Below, one piece after another: positions 12,373-21,805 of a DNA stretch of 64,000 nucleotides. Source of the DNA: Sporopachydermia quercuum (Eukaryota > Ascomycota > Sporopachydermiomycetes > Sporopachydermiales > Sporopachydermiaceae); assembly GCA_001599295.1 (NCBI GenBank), contig BCGN01000003.1, forward strand, positions 225,148-289,147, written 5' to 3'. Made by a program: the position numbers and the translations under genes. Position 1 is the first letter of the stretch. Every line of letters starts with the position of its first letter. The notes beneath the pieces were generated by a model. It was given only the letters and a program-made list of their open reading frames with translations. It was not told the origin of the DNA and made no database searches.

Positions 12373-12460
12373 GGCCCGATGGTTTAGTGGTATAATTCTC
12401 GCTTAGGGTTTACCTTGAGGAATTTGCGAGAGGTCCCGGGTTCAATTCCCGGTTGGGCCC
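12373..12460 (+). tRNA. tRNA-Pro (anticodon AGG) with a 16-base intron
   Basis: A full cloverleaf is visible: acceptor stem ggcccga/ttgggcc with discriminator C at 12460, a TGGTTTAGTGG-type A box, anticodon stem ctcgc/gcgag, and a T arm with B box GGTTCAATTCC. The anticodon loop is TTAGGG-T, so the anticodon is AGG (12405-12407). A 16-base intron (12409-12424) sits one base 3' of the anticodon, the universal nuclear tRNA intron position. Its CCT (12413-12415) can pair with the AGG anticodon, giving the anticodon-intron pairing used by the splicing endonuclease. Mature length is 72. The acceptor stem has one G-T pair. Confidence 0.96.
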
Positions 12461-13092
12461 AGTTTGTTTTTACCGCTTGGTTTCTTTAAGTTTTTTAATT
12501 CAAATTAAACTGTAAGTTGTTTATAGTTTGTTCGACAGAATATTGCATGATGAAAAAGAAGTTAAAGCCTATTCTCCACACCAAGTAAGGGTTTCAATGT
12601 TTAAGGCAAGGCATACAAGGAATAATTGTGAAAGCCGCTCATAGTTCTCTATTCAAAAGATTCAGGTATCCTGTTGCAGTTGCATACATTTGATATAAGA
12701 TTGCCCTGTGATTGGTGCTTGAATTAAACGGCTTGCCTGTTCCTTGTTTAACAAAGTGAACTTGAAAAGAGGAAACTTCATGTATGGTTATCAATTGATG
12801 ATGTAGATCGTTACTATCGGATACTATCAGGCTTACTCTACTTCGCTGAATACTTATTATTTAACGCATATTTCAGTTGTTATAATATAGAGTTTCGGTG
12901 GAGGAGAATTCACGTCTAGTACGACCCTAGAATTAACAGAAAGAAGGAACTCTGGGTATGTAATAGCTTGAACCGAGGATAATACAGATCCGCCAGTGTA
13001 TTAACTGTAAATGGGACATTCTAGCATATAATTATATGATAGACACCAGCTGGATTCGTGACCCCTTACTTCTGAATATCTACTATTATGCT

Positions 13093-13103
13093 CCGTCCTG
13101 CGG
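13093..13103. promoter_or_regulatory. inverted CCG-N5-CGG site (zinc-cluster regulator type)
   Basis: The sequence CCG-TCCTG-CGG is a half-site pair of the sort bound by Zn2Cys6 dimers. It lies 18 bases before a TATA box and about 194 bases before the hydrolase start codon, a normal position for a yeast upstream activating site. The regulator is unknown. Confidence 0.4.
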
Positions 13104-13120
13104 TTTACTTAGTTCATTGT

Positions 13121-13128
13121 TATAAATA
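13121..13128 (+). promoter_or_regulatory. TATA box of the cyclase-family gene
   Basis: A perfect TATAAATA lies 169 bases upstream of the ATG at 13297 and directly downstream of the CCG-N5-CGG site. Confidence 0.5.
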
Positions 13129-13296
13129 CCAATTAGTTTGCCTATATTCATCACATCTAAAACTCTATATCATTTGAACTTTTTTGTTTTCCTTTGTCTT
13201 TCAATTGCTCTTCAGATGAAAGCTACGAGATCCACAACAGGAAAAATCTATTTCACACAGTATAATTACTGAATAATATCAAAAACAATATTAAAA

Positions 13297-14304
13297 ATGC
13301 CTATTTCAAAACACATATTATCTACAGATTCTGATTTGCCATCATTGGCAGACATTAAAGCAAAGAACGAAAAGGAAAATCCAGATCTTCCACCGGAAAC
13401 TGCGTGGATCTGGGGTCCTGACGATGAGCTTGGAAGAGTTAATCTTCTTACTCCAGAAAGAGTTTTGAATGCTAAGAAGGAAATTGAATCAGGAACCGTG
13501 GCATCCTTAAATTGGTCAATTTTACTCCCTGATGCTCCTTCTTTTTCGCGTCCAAAAGCTACCTGGAAATTAAGACCCATGGGCCATTGGTTTGACGACG
13601 AGATCATAATGAATACTCAGTCAGGTTCTCAATTCGATGGGTTCAGGCATTTCCCTCATTTACCCACTAATATGTATTACAACAATTTGAAACCTGATGA
13701 AATTGATTCCGATTCAATTCGGTGTGGTATTCAAGCTATGGCGGAAAGAGGAATTGCCGGAAGAGGNGTTTTGTTAGATTTTGCCTCTTGGGCAGAGGAA
13801 AAAGGTATTGAATATGATGCATTCACATCTTACAAAATTACTGTTGATCAGTTAAAACAAATTGCTGCCCATCAAGGAACTGAATTTCAAGTTGGGGATA
13901 TCTTGCTTGTAAGATCAGGTTGGATGAAGAGTTACGAAGCGAAAAGAGATAAAGATCCTCGCTCAGTTAGAGGATCTCCTAATCCTAGTCATATTGGGGT
14001 GGGACAGGGCGAAGAAGCTAAAGAATGGCTTCATGATAATTATTTCTCCATTGTGGGTGGTGATTCACCATCATTTGAAACTTGGCCTTTTGGTTATGAT
14101 GCAGGAACTGGAGCAGGTGCAGAGAATGCTTTGCACAACTTTTTGCTATGTTGCTGGGGTGTCTTGATTGGTGAGATGCTTGATTTGGAGGATCTGGCAG
14201 AGAAATGCAAGAAAGCGAAGAAATGGTCTTTCTTTTTCACTTCTGCACCTATCAATTCACCTGGCGGTGTAGCAACTCTGGCCAATTCATTAGCTATTCT
14301 TTGA
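13297..14304 (+). CDS. cyclase-family metal-dependent hydrolase (PF04199 type)
   Basis: 335 residues, matching fungal members of the kynurenine-formamidase/isatin-hydrolase superfamily. Visible marks are the fungal N-terminal LPPETAWIWGPDDELGRVN, the metal-site region SGSQFDGFRHFPH (replacing the bacterial HxGTHxD form), the SWAEEKG segment and the C-terminal INSPGGV. Members hydrolyse amide, lactam or lactone bonds of small, often aromatic, compounds. The real substrate cannot be read from sequence. No introns, no signal peptide and no membrane segment. The nearest catabolic neighbour is the intradiol dioxygenase 2.5 kb downstream on the same strand, which suggests but does not prove a shared aromatic pathway. 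The promoter has a TATA box and a zinc-cluster-type site. Confidence 0.85.
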   Translation: MPISKHILSTDSDLPSLADIKAKNEKENPDLPPETAWIWGPDDELGRVNLLTPERVLNAKKEIESGTVASLNWSILLPDAPSFSRPKATWKLRPMGHWFDDEIIMNTQSGSQFDGFRHFPHLPTNMYYNNLKPDEIDSDSIRCGIQAMAERGIAGRXVLLDFASWAEEKGIEYDAFTSYKITVDQLKQIAAHQGTEFQVGDILLVRSGWMKSYEAKRDKDPRSVRGSPNPSHIGVGQGEEAKEWLHDNYFSIVGGDSPSFETWPFGYDAGTGAGAENALHNFLLCCWGVLIGEMLDLEDLAEKCKKAKKWSFFFTSAPINSPGGVATLANSLAIL

Positions 14305-15234
14305 TTATTGATGTTTGGTCATTGGATTAGTGATATATTAAAATATAGCAACGGTCTCTTTTCCTTATATACGACTTATAGTTGACAATTACGATCAGGA
14401 ATTATATGAATCATTGATTATCTTCAACGTAGCGTAGCTCTCAACTTGTCAATTGACTTCAAAATAACGTTGTAAACCTTAAAGTTTAATAAGAATAAAC
14501 ACTGTAGGTTTCCTAAATCAGAAAGACTTGACTTTGAATTCAANAATGAATTCTTATGAGCTATCAAATTCAGTTTGCAAATTAGAGTTTAGTGTACATG
14601 AAAGCTACATTAAAGAACATGTTAAGACATTAAAGAGTGTGATCTTGTTAACTGTTTAATTGAAAGTTGAACAAAGTAACCAGCCTGTTATGTTAATTAT
14701 TTCTCAATTAATTCCAGCTTTCCAATTCGTAGGACCGTAATAGTTTGTAGACCAACATACATATACTATGTAGTTATGAATAAAGTTTACAGTTTTCAAG
14801 TAGATGAGGAATGAAGATTACACATTAGACAATACAATGTATTGAAATCTATAAAGAAATAGGTTTCAATAATTACTATCTATCTTACTATTTTTTTTCA
14901 TCACCCAAAGAGCTTTATTAGAACGTTAAAATGTAAGAGTATTGTATTACTCTGATTGTCAGCCATTGAAATTTCAACAATAATCGAAATGCATCAATAA
15001 AGCATTACAGTTTATATTGAAGTTTGAATTAGAAAGCTAAATAGAACTTAATTTGTTATCATTATCACAAAAGAAAAATTCTCTTAAAAAAAAATTCAAT
15101 CAGTTATTCATGGGAAAAATTGTTTAGAATAAATCTATTGTTATTATTGTAATGGCTAAAGCCTGTAAGCTGCACATAGCAGAGAACAATTAACTGAGGT
15201 TAGAAGGTAAGTAATGAGAACTACAGAGTTTTAT

Positions 15235-15357
15235 TCATACTAAATCAAGAGCCAATTCACNAAGCTCATCAGAACCATCCTGACTTTCTATAGTAGTACT
15301 CTCGGAATACTGTTCATTGATTCTCCACAAAACATCATATCGTTGGGCTGCATATGC
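15235..15357 (-). pseudogene. orphan exon-like open frame (3' exon or gene remnant)
   Basis: On the minus strand, after an acceptor-like AATAG at about 15358-15362, 40 codons run to a stop. They contain AYAAQRYDVLWRINEQYSES and an acidic tail ending ELALDLV. Composition and the intact acceptor look like a real terminal exon. I could find no upstream exon, donor or branch site, so it may be a remnant of a lost gene. No family is recognised. Confidence 0.25.
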
Positions 15358-16639
15358 CTATTCAACAGGCTTTACTATATCAACTATTACCACTAGTATA
15401 TTTGGTTAATTTCTCTTAGTTAACTCAATTCTTTATCAAATAGATTTAGCCATCTAGTTCATTGTTTGATTGTCTTGATTTATGGTAAAAAGAGTGTTGG
15501 CTATAAAATGGGATATCTAATAAAATAAGAAAGAGACTTTACTAGGCTCTACATGCTTGTGCATGTTTCATAGTTCAGACTTAACTGTTTAGATTACGTG
15601 AACCAAAATAGTAGGACTGAGAAGCAATGAAATTGCGGAGTTTCTATTTATCAACGATGGATGGTCTTGTACATTTAACAGGTTTCAACAGATATCAAGT
15701 GGTGGTCAACAAGGACTGAAAAGCAAGGCGATGGAGACTTTGACAAACATACTTTCTTACGATATAGAAAGAGATCAATCAGCTAATAAACAACAATCTC
15801 TCTGTCTATCATTTATCGTTGGATTCCTATTCTTTGATTTTGGACTCAATTGAATGAACTGGATGATTCATATGCATCGATATGATACAAAATACTATTT
15901 ATTATACACTATGTAACTGTCTTTACTGATTTTTGATTTTAGTGAGACCATTAAAATGTTTATGAAGAGTGTAACCTTTTCAGAGCAAAGTTATGTAGAG
16001 AAAAAAGTGAAAACTGGCCTGAAAGCCATATACCCTCAAGTTGAGAGAGGGTAGATAAGACACCCGAACTAATATTTTTCTTATGATTAGTAAGAATGAT
16101 ATAATACCATATATATTAAGTATCTATGAAATTTTAACTAGATAGTCTTTAAAAAACCAGGCCAACGTGGCTAATCAAAATAATCTCTAAATTTCACATT
16201 TACCATGCAGATTATATTAGCAAACATCTCTCTCCAATTCGCTCCTCTATGGTCCGTCACCAGATCATGCTCCTGATATTTCGCACATGCATCTAGTAAA
16301 TGCAAATAAATCAAATAAATCAATTTATCAATCACAATTCTCTAATAGGGGATTGGATCCTCATATCTTTATAATTAAATTTCTCTCTTTAACAATTCCC
16401 TCTAGACTTCCCTTGTTTCTGTCATCAATTTATTCATTGTTATCATTCACCCATACTTTTTGCTTTTCCCCATTAAAGATTTATCCGACTGCTGAAAATG
16501 TGGGGTAAACTTTAAACTAGTTGCTTGTTAGAAGACATTTGAGAAAAGAAACACCAGAACAAAAGCAAGAGCAAATTAATAAAAGATGAGTAAACAGAAA
16601 TATCGAATGAGCTGATATTGAAGTCGTTGGAGAGGAGAG

Positions 16640-16647
16640 TATATAAG
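16640..16647 (+). promoter_or_regulatory. TATA box of the dioxygenase gene
   Basis: TATATAAG lies 211 bases upstream of the ATG at 16851 and is the best core-promoter signal in the interval. Confidence 0.4.
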
Positions 16648-16850
16648 TAGAAAGGATGCTAAAGTTTGGATGTAGTATGATAGAGAAAGGTTCTAACCAT
16701 ATGGGAGTATGGGAGATGGTGATTTGTAGACAATTGAGTACTAGGAGTGTAGATCAATAAGGAGAGAATAGTGCAAAATAATTATCTGGATTCTTTGATG
16801 TATTATCACTATTACCTTTAGGAAGGTGTATCAGAATAAATCAGTATAAA

Positions 16851-17879
16851 ATGAGCACTGTTAATACGACAAAAGTTATTAAACCACCTCAAATAGGTGA
16901 GATGACAGAAGAGAATCATACAACCAATGTTCAACTGATCAATTCTAATCATGATAACGAAAGATTAAAGTTTTTGTTGTCAAGAATTGTTGTTCATCTT
17001 CATGAGTTTGCAAGAGAGACCCTATTAACAACAGATGAATGGATGGCAGGTATTGAATTTCTAACTCAAGTTGGTCAAATGTGCAGTGACATTCGTCAGG
17101 AATTCATTCTTTTATCAGATGTTCTTGGATTGTCAGTTTTAGTTGATTCATTATCCCATCCCAAGCCTGATAATGCTACAATTGGAACATTATTAGGACC
17201 TTTCCATACAGAAGATGCACACGAAGTNGAATTAGGTGATACTATTATCAAGAATCATCATACCACACAAAAGCCAGGTGAACCTTTAATTATATTAGGT
17301 ACAGTTAAAGACACTGATGGTAATCCAATAAAAAATGCTAGTCTTGATATCTGGCATTGTGATACGGATGGACTATATGATACTCAATATGAAGATAGGG
17401 ATGGACCTGATTTAAGAGGAATTTATAAAACTGATGACGAAGGAAATTTTATCATTAAGTGTATTCGACCTGTTCCATACTCGATTCCTAGTGATGGTCC
17501 AGTTGGAAAGCTTTTGCATAAAATTGGTCGTCATACTTATAGACCTGCTCATTTGCATTTCATTATCGATGCACCTGGNTACGACCAATTGATCACCGCT
17601 TTGTATCATAAAGGTGACCCATATGAAAAAAGTGATGCCGTGTTTGGTGTTAAGAATAAGNTAGTTTTTGAGTTAGATAAGTGTGGCAAAGATGTGGCCT
17701 CTAAGTATGAGATGAACGAAGATGATTGGCTACTCAAGTGGGACTTCGTTTTGGTGAATGAAAGCGAAGCTGCTAAGATTAGAAAAGAAAGAGCTGAAAA
17801 GGTTGTTGAAGAGAACAAGAAGCATGATGTATACGTCAAGCTAGATGAAAATGGATTACCTGTTCTCGATCTTGATTAA
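16851..17879 (+). CDS. intradiol ring-cleavage dioxygenase, hydroxyquinol/catechol 1,2-dioxygenase type
   Basis: 342 residues in the normal two-part layout: an N-terminal helical dimerisation domain (about 35-130) and the catalytic beta-sandwich (about 145-320). The four non-haem Fe(III) ligands are in place: Tyr176 (DGLYD), Tyr210 (PVPYSIP), His234 and His236 (YRPAHLHF), with family spacing. GRHTYRPAHLHF favours the hydroxyquinol 1,2-dioxygenase branch, like Candida HQD-type proteins. It would open hydroxyquinol or catechol between the hydroxyls, feeding maleylacetate or muconate to the 3-oxoadipate pathway. Expected cytosolic; no signal peptide. The downstream pathway genes (maleylacetate reductase, hydroxylases) are not in this window. 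Family assignment is very secure; hydroxyquinol as substrate is likely, not proven. Confidence 0.93.
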   Translation: MSTVNTTKVIKPPQIGEMTEENHTTNVQLINSNHDNERLKFLLSRIVVHLHEFARETLLTTDEWMAGIEFLTQVGQMCSDIRQEFILLSDVLGLSVLVDSLSHPKPDNATIGTLLGPFHTEDAHEXELGDTIIKNHHTTQKPGEPLIILGTVKDTDGNPIKNASLDIWHCDTDGLYDTQYEDRDGPDLRGIYKTDDEGNFIIKCIRPVPYSIPSDGPVGKLLHKIGRHTYRPAHLHFIIDAPXYDQLITALYHKGDPYEKSDAVFGVKNKXVFELDKCGKDVASKYEMNEDDWLLKWDFVLVNESEAAKIRKERAEKVVEENKKHDVYVKLDENGLPVLDLD

Positions 17880-18305
17880 ATTTATCATTATTGATTTAGT
17901 CCGTATGCCAATAAACCTATAAAGTGGATTATATGTGTAGTTTTAATGATTTACAGGTTCAATTCATTCATGGCTTTCATTCTCATCTAAAGTACTTGAC
18001 GTGCCGATTGATCTCGATCACAGAAGTTTACGAGTTACCAAAACTTTTAGATATAAAAAGTGTAAATTAAAATAACATATACTAGCAATAAATCAATCCA
18101 TTCTGATTTGAAGGTCAAATAGTTTATATACAAACAACAAGTATCAGTTGTATTGCTGTACCATTCAAATCAATATGATACCAGCAGTGCATGAAGAGAT
18201 GAGATGCAACTATGCAGAATATCAATACTTTTCATATAGTTCCTCTTCAACATCCCAATTCAATTATCATGCCTTGATAAGTTCACATTAGATATCTTCG
18301 TCCAT
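17880..18305. other. convergent spacer, dioxygenase / metallothionein
   Basis: A 3'-3' region of about 430 bases; no gene, repeat or RNA seen. Confidence 0.5.
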
Positions 18306-18389
18306 TTATTTGCTTCCGCATCCACTGCAGCTGCATTCACCAGGCTTACAAGTGCAATCGCTATTTCCAGAACAGGTACAAGGGCTCAT
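18306..18389 (-). CDS. metallothionein, 27 residues, seven cysteines
   Basis: A very short but complete gene: ATG at 18389, stop at 18306. The protein starts MSPCTCSGNSDCTCKPG and ends CSCSGCGSK, with seven Cys at 4, 6, 12, 14, 19, 21 and 24, that is CxC-x5-CxC-x4-CxCxxC. This is the spacing of the small fungal copper metallothioneins of the Neurospora type (25-27 residues, seven Cys). It lacks aromatic and most hydrophobic residues, as the family does. It would chelate Cu(I) in the cytosol. A TATA box lies about 214 bases upstream and a GCTG-core element further up, so copper induction by an Ace1/Amt1-like factor is plausible. The pattern is far too regular for chance. Confidence 0.88.
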   Translation of the reverse strand: MSPCTCSGNSDCTCKPGECSCSGCGSK

Positions 18390-20653
18390 TGTGTGATAGT
18401 TCTTAGATAGTAGTGTTTGAGAGATAGGTGTCTTTCAGACTTAAAGGTTTCTTTGTTTCTTTGTTTTTTTTTTGTTTGAAGTGTACGATAACTAAGTACT
18501 GTATTGTTCACTATGTGAGAGCTACTATGAAAATAAACAGCAAATCTATCACAAAATCAAATTCTGAAGATGAGAAGAAGACCGAGCCGCTTGATGCCCT
18601 TCTTATATATCAGGGGTTGCGCATTTTGTGCTGCTATTGAAAAAAAAAGTACTTATCTTTATGTGATAAAGTTCAGGATGACATGTGACAAAATAGTCTG
18701 AAGAGGACAAATGAACATCTTTTCAGGAAGTAAGGTCATGAGGATGAAGTAAGGGGATATTCTAAAGATATCAAGCTTCAATCTCAATTCACACATTACG
18801 GAATTGATATTCTTGTCAATCACATATTGTTTCCGTAATCAGAACATCCTCACATGTAAGTGCGGTAAAGAGAAGAACCTTGAGACGACCCAAGACGCGA
18901 AAGCCTGATAACATAACATGCATACTATAGCAATGTGGCAAGAAATTGAGCTGCACTTGATTGCGGAGCTAGTGAAAACACAAATCCAACAAATTCTCTA
19001 TTAGGTAGGAATATTAGGGTATCAGTAATGCAAAACAATGGTAACTAGGGTATATTATAACAGATAGTAATAGAATTTTGTATGAATGAGTCAGGTACAT
19101 TTTTGAAATTTAAAGAACAAGAAAGAACTATTGATAAGTACCGAACCGACANTCTTTCCCCTCTTCCTTTTCCAATGAGCTTCATTTCGATGACATCTCA
19201 TGTTCGATAAATCACACTGATGTTATTAGTTTGTTAGTTTCTATTTTCTGTTGAGTGAATTTTTTTGGGTTCACTGTAATTCTATTCTTTTGCTGCGTAA
19301 ACTGGCATTACTTAATTCGTCTAAACTGAAACATGAATTCGATATAATAATATCACCTAACTGACTCGTATGAGGGTTCAAAGTCCAATAACTAATGTCC
19401 GAAAAGGATTGTAATGTTTGCCTATCTTTTGGGTTCATTTAACCATAGATACTGCTACCTAAATATTATTCTTTATTAACGCAATTCGAATAACTTGAAG
19501 CCAGTATTTAAATGAATCACCGCACTTCAACCGTCATAAGGCTTTTGAATGAACGCAATATTCCGAAGTTCGGTGAATTACTCCTAATCCCATAATAAAA
19601 CTAGTGTTCACGTTATCAATAATGACTCAATATTTCTCTCCTAATTCAATTTAAAATTGGATTCCTAATGCACCGACATGCATTATCTTCCACTCGGGTA
19701 AATAAATAAACCTTAAGATTACCACTCTATTATGACCATGTAACTATTTTCCATACAATTAAGGTTTAGTAACCCTGAGTATACTTTCCTTGCGATGAGC
19801 CTACGCCTCATAAACTCTAAATTTCCCGGCAACTCAAATCTCTTTCTTCTTTGAAAACCAAGGTTTCTTTTCACTTTTATAAATTCAACGTATTCTATCT
19901 AACTATCAACAGTTTTATCCNACTCTCCTTCTACTTATAGGTTATTATAAATTGCAATCAATTTCTTGCTACAAGTACAGATTGAAGTACTATTTGCTCG
20001 CACACTCATTTCATTCTTCATTCAATGATTATCCGAAAAATCACATGAAGTTAATACCTTATCAACTTAAATACAAACGCAAACTTAACAACCTCTTACC
20101 GAAGGCCGAGACCGGAACGAAAACCTGATCTTTGCTGTATTAGCGAACTCATTGAATAAAACAATTTTTTTATCTCATTCTATTAATACTANTTATTGTT
20201 GATCAATATTTCCTTTCTTCTCCATAAAACAAGAAGTTGGAATGGCATTATTTTTGAGTTTTATTAATATTTTATTGTTCTGAGCGAAAATTTATTATAA
20301 GAGTATCATACATTTTTATAGAATTTTACTACTAGGCTAGAAAGTCTAAGCATTAAGCACACATATCATCGTCATCATCATAATCAAGATAGATAAATCA
20401 GATAAAGATCTCATAATGAGAAACGCGATATAATAGCTAGGAAAGTGTCAATTTAATTGAAAATAAACAACGAAACAAAACGAAACAAAAAGCTGGTAAC
20501 AGGAATATCAGAATTTAAGACTGAAAATNTGCATGCTCTGACATCTTAATTCTAGAATCTGTTTCTTACCAAGTAGTCATTCGTTTCAACAACTTATAAA
20601 AGAATAGTAGATTTGTTTGTCATTATTACTGAATTGCCAGCAATTGATCCATA
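18390..20653. other. divergent 2.3 kb intergenic region, metallothionein / PPAT-like
   Basis: Left part is the metallothionein promoter. The right end has TATAAAAG at about 20595-20602 before the next gene and a small repeat of cgaaacaaaa near 20470-20490. No tRNA, RNA gene or supported ORF in between; the plus frame at 18428-18640 overlaps the metallothionein promoter and has no family. Confidence 0.5.
18603..18610 (-). promoter_or_regulatory. TATA box of the metallothionein gene
   Basis: Reads ATATATAA on the minus strand, about 214 bases upstream of the metallothionein ATG. A T-rich element with a GCTG core (plus strand 18624-18633, TTTTGTGCTG) lies just upstream of it and resembles copper-regulator (Ace1/Amt1) sites, with one mismatch at the last position of the consensus. 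Confidence 0.4.
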
Positions 20654-21805
20654 ATGCTATACTCTTCAACATTGGTATTGGTCTCAGCACCATCAGCATA
20701 TACTGTCACAAGGCTATATGGCCCTGTTCTGCGGAAAGCTTTGGAGATCACAATCCCTACTGGTCATTTGGANATAAGAATCATGAACAGCGTGAATAAG
20801 CTTATCAACTGCCCAGCTGATTTAGAAACATTATTGAAAGCTTTCTATATTGCCACCAAGAAAGAAATGTGTATTTTGGGTANCCGCTCCACTGTTAAAG
20901 TAAGAGTGTTTTTAGAAAAATCACATTTCACTCCAAGACTCAATGCCCAACTACCTCCACAATTAGATGGAAAATGGGAAGTTGTTTGCGTTGGCAAGCA
21001 AGAATCCTTTTTAATTTCTGACTTCAGATTTGAGCAAACAGGTTCTGCTAACTCAACTTTTAACCTGCCAACGTTATTTCTAAACATGGGTGAAGATAAC
21101 AGTACTGCAACTGGTGCAACAACTCCTACTATTGATGAAGATCCTGAAGCTGAAGCNGAAGCNGAAGCCGAAGCCGAATCAAGATTTGGTTCGTCTAACT
21201 CCTCAGGCTCAGAAATGTCAGATCTATCTCCTGTGTCATCATCACCTTATAATCAACTATCAAGGAGAACTTCCCACGTGTCCTATTCACATCCTACTGT
21301 TGTGGTTGTGGGTCCTTTCCAGAATGATGACGATTTTACCAAGATACTAATAACAGTTGCTGGATTTATGGCTACATCCAAACTAATAATAGGACCAACA
21401 ACAGTGTCTAAAAATTCAGCTGGCAGTCAAACATCTCCTACTTCAGCGAGTACTAAACTATCGAAGTCTGCAGCAACTAGTTTTGTTCGGTTTATTTATC
21501 CTAATTTAAACATCACAGTCACTTCCCAATCAAATCGTGAGAAGTATCTTAATGAGACATCAAGAAATTCATCATTAATATCAAAAGTTCCGCATATGCT
21601 GTTAACTACCCTTTTATCCACTGAAGTTGATGCATTAGTTATATCAGCTCTTCATGCTCATTTCGCTACTAAGATCAATGCTGAACGCGAAGCTTTAGGC
21701 TTATATCCTTTGATNATTTATACGTTAGCTTCTAAACCAGAGCGGAAACAATTACCGAAAATCAGACCTTTGCAATGGAGATCTTTGCAATCTGTTATGG
21801 TATAG
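20654..21805 (+). CDS. phosphopantetheine adenylyltransferase-like protein lacking the catalytic motif
   Basis: 383 residues with the layout of fungal PPAT (Cab4, CoA biosynthesis): a diverged N-terminal half, then a nucleotidyltransferase-like part from about 215. Segment 216-247 (VVVVGPFQNDDDFTKILITV and following) aligns without gaps to the family block GGTFDHLHDGHKILL, and 324-356 (DALVISALHAHFATKINAER and following) matches the block ending in NxxRxxxGLxPL. The HxGH catalytic motif is replaced by DDFT and the preceding Thr by Pro. The SSTxIR motif near the C-terminus is absent. The protein should therefore bind little or no ATP at that site and be inactive as a PPAT. Residues 160-200 are an acidic Glu-Ala repeat plus a Ser-rich linker. 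No frameshift or stop is seen, so it looks maintained. It could be a CoA-complex scaffold or have a new role. Confidence 0.7.
   Translation: MLYSSTLVLVSAPSAYTVTRLYGPVLRKALEITIPTGHLXIRIMNSVNKLINCPADLETLLKAFYIATKKEMCILGXRSTVKVRVFLEKSHFTPRLNAQLPPQLDGKWEVVCVGKQESFLISDFRFEQTGSANSTFNLPTLFLNMGEDNSTATGATTPTIDEDPEAEXEXEAEAESRFGSSNSSGSEMSDLSPVSSSPYNQLSRRTSHVSYSHPTVVVVGPFQNDDDFTKILITVAGFMATSKLIIGPTTVSKNSAGSQTSPTSASTKLSKSAATSFVRFIYPNLNITVTSQSNREKYLNETSRNSSLISKVPHMLLTTLLSTEVDALVISALHAHFATKINAEREALGLYPLXIYTLASKPERKQLPKIRPLQWRSLQSVMV

Larger units (their letters stand above)
12461..13296. other. intergenic, promoter of the cyclase-family gene
   Basis: Holds a Zn2Cys6-type inverted CCG/CGG site at 13093-13103 and a TATAAATA box at 13121-13128. 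A pyrimidine-rich stretch precedes the next start codon. No gene is seen. Confidence 0.5.
14305..16850. other. 2.5 kb gene-poor intergenic stretch
   Basis: AT-rich, with short chance frames on both strands. Two bits look more coding than the rest: the exon-like minus frame at 15235-15357 (listed separately) and a plus frame of about 80 codons, 15602-15852, with no useful start. Otherwise I see only the dioxygenase promoter at the right end. Confidence 0.5.

Noticed and set aside
16287-16508. 73-codon plus frame before the dioxygenase
   Set aside because: Begins in an AT-rich promoter, composition follows base bias, no homology recognised.
18428-18640. 70-codon plus frame over the metallothionein promoter
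   Set aside because: Built on a poly-T tract and overlaps the TATA region of the opposite gene.
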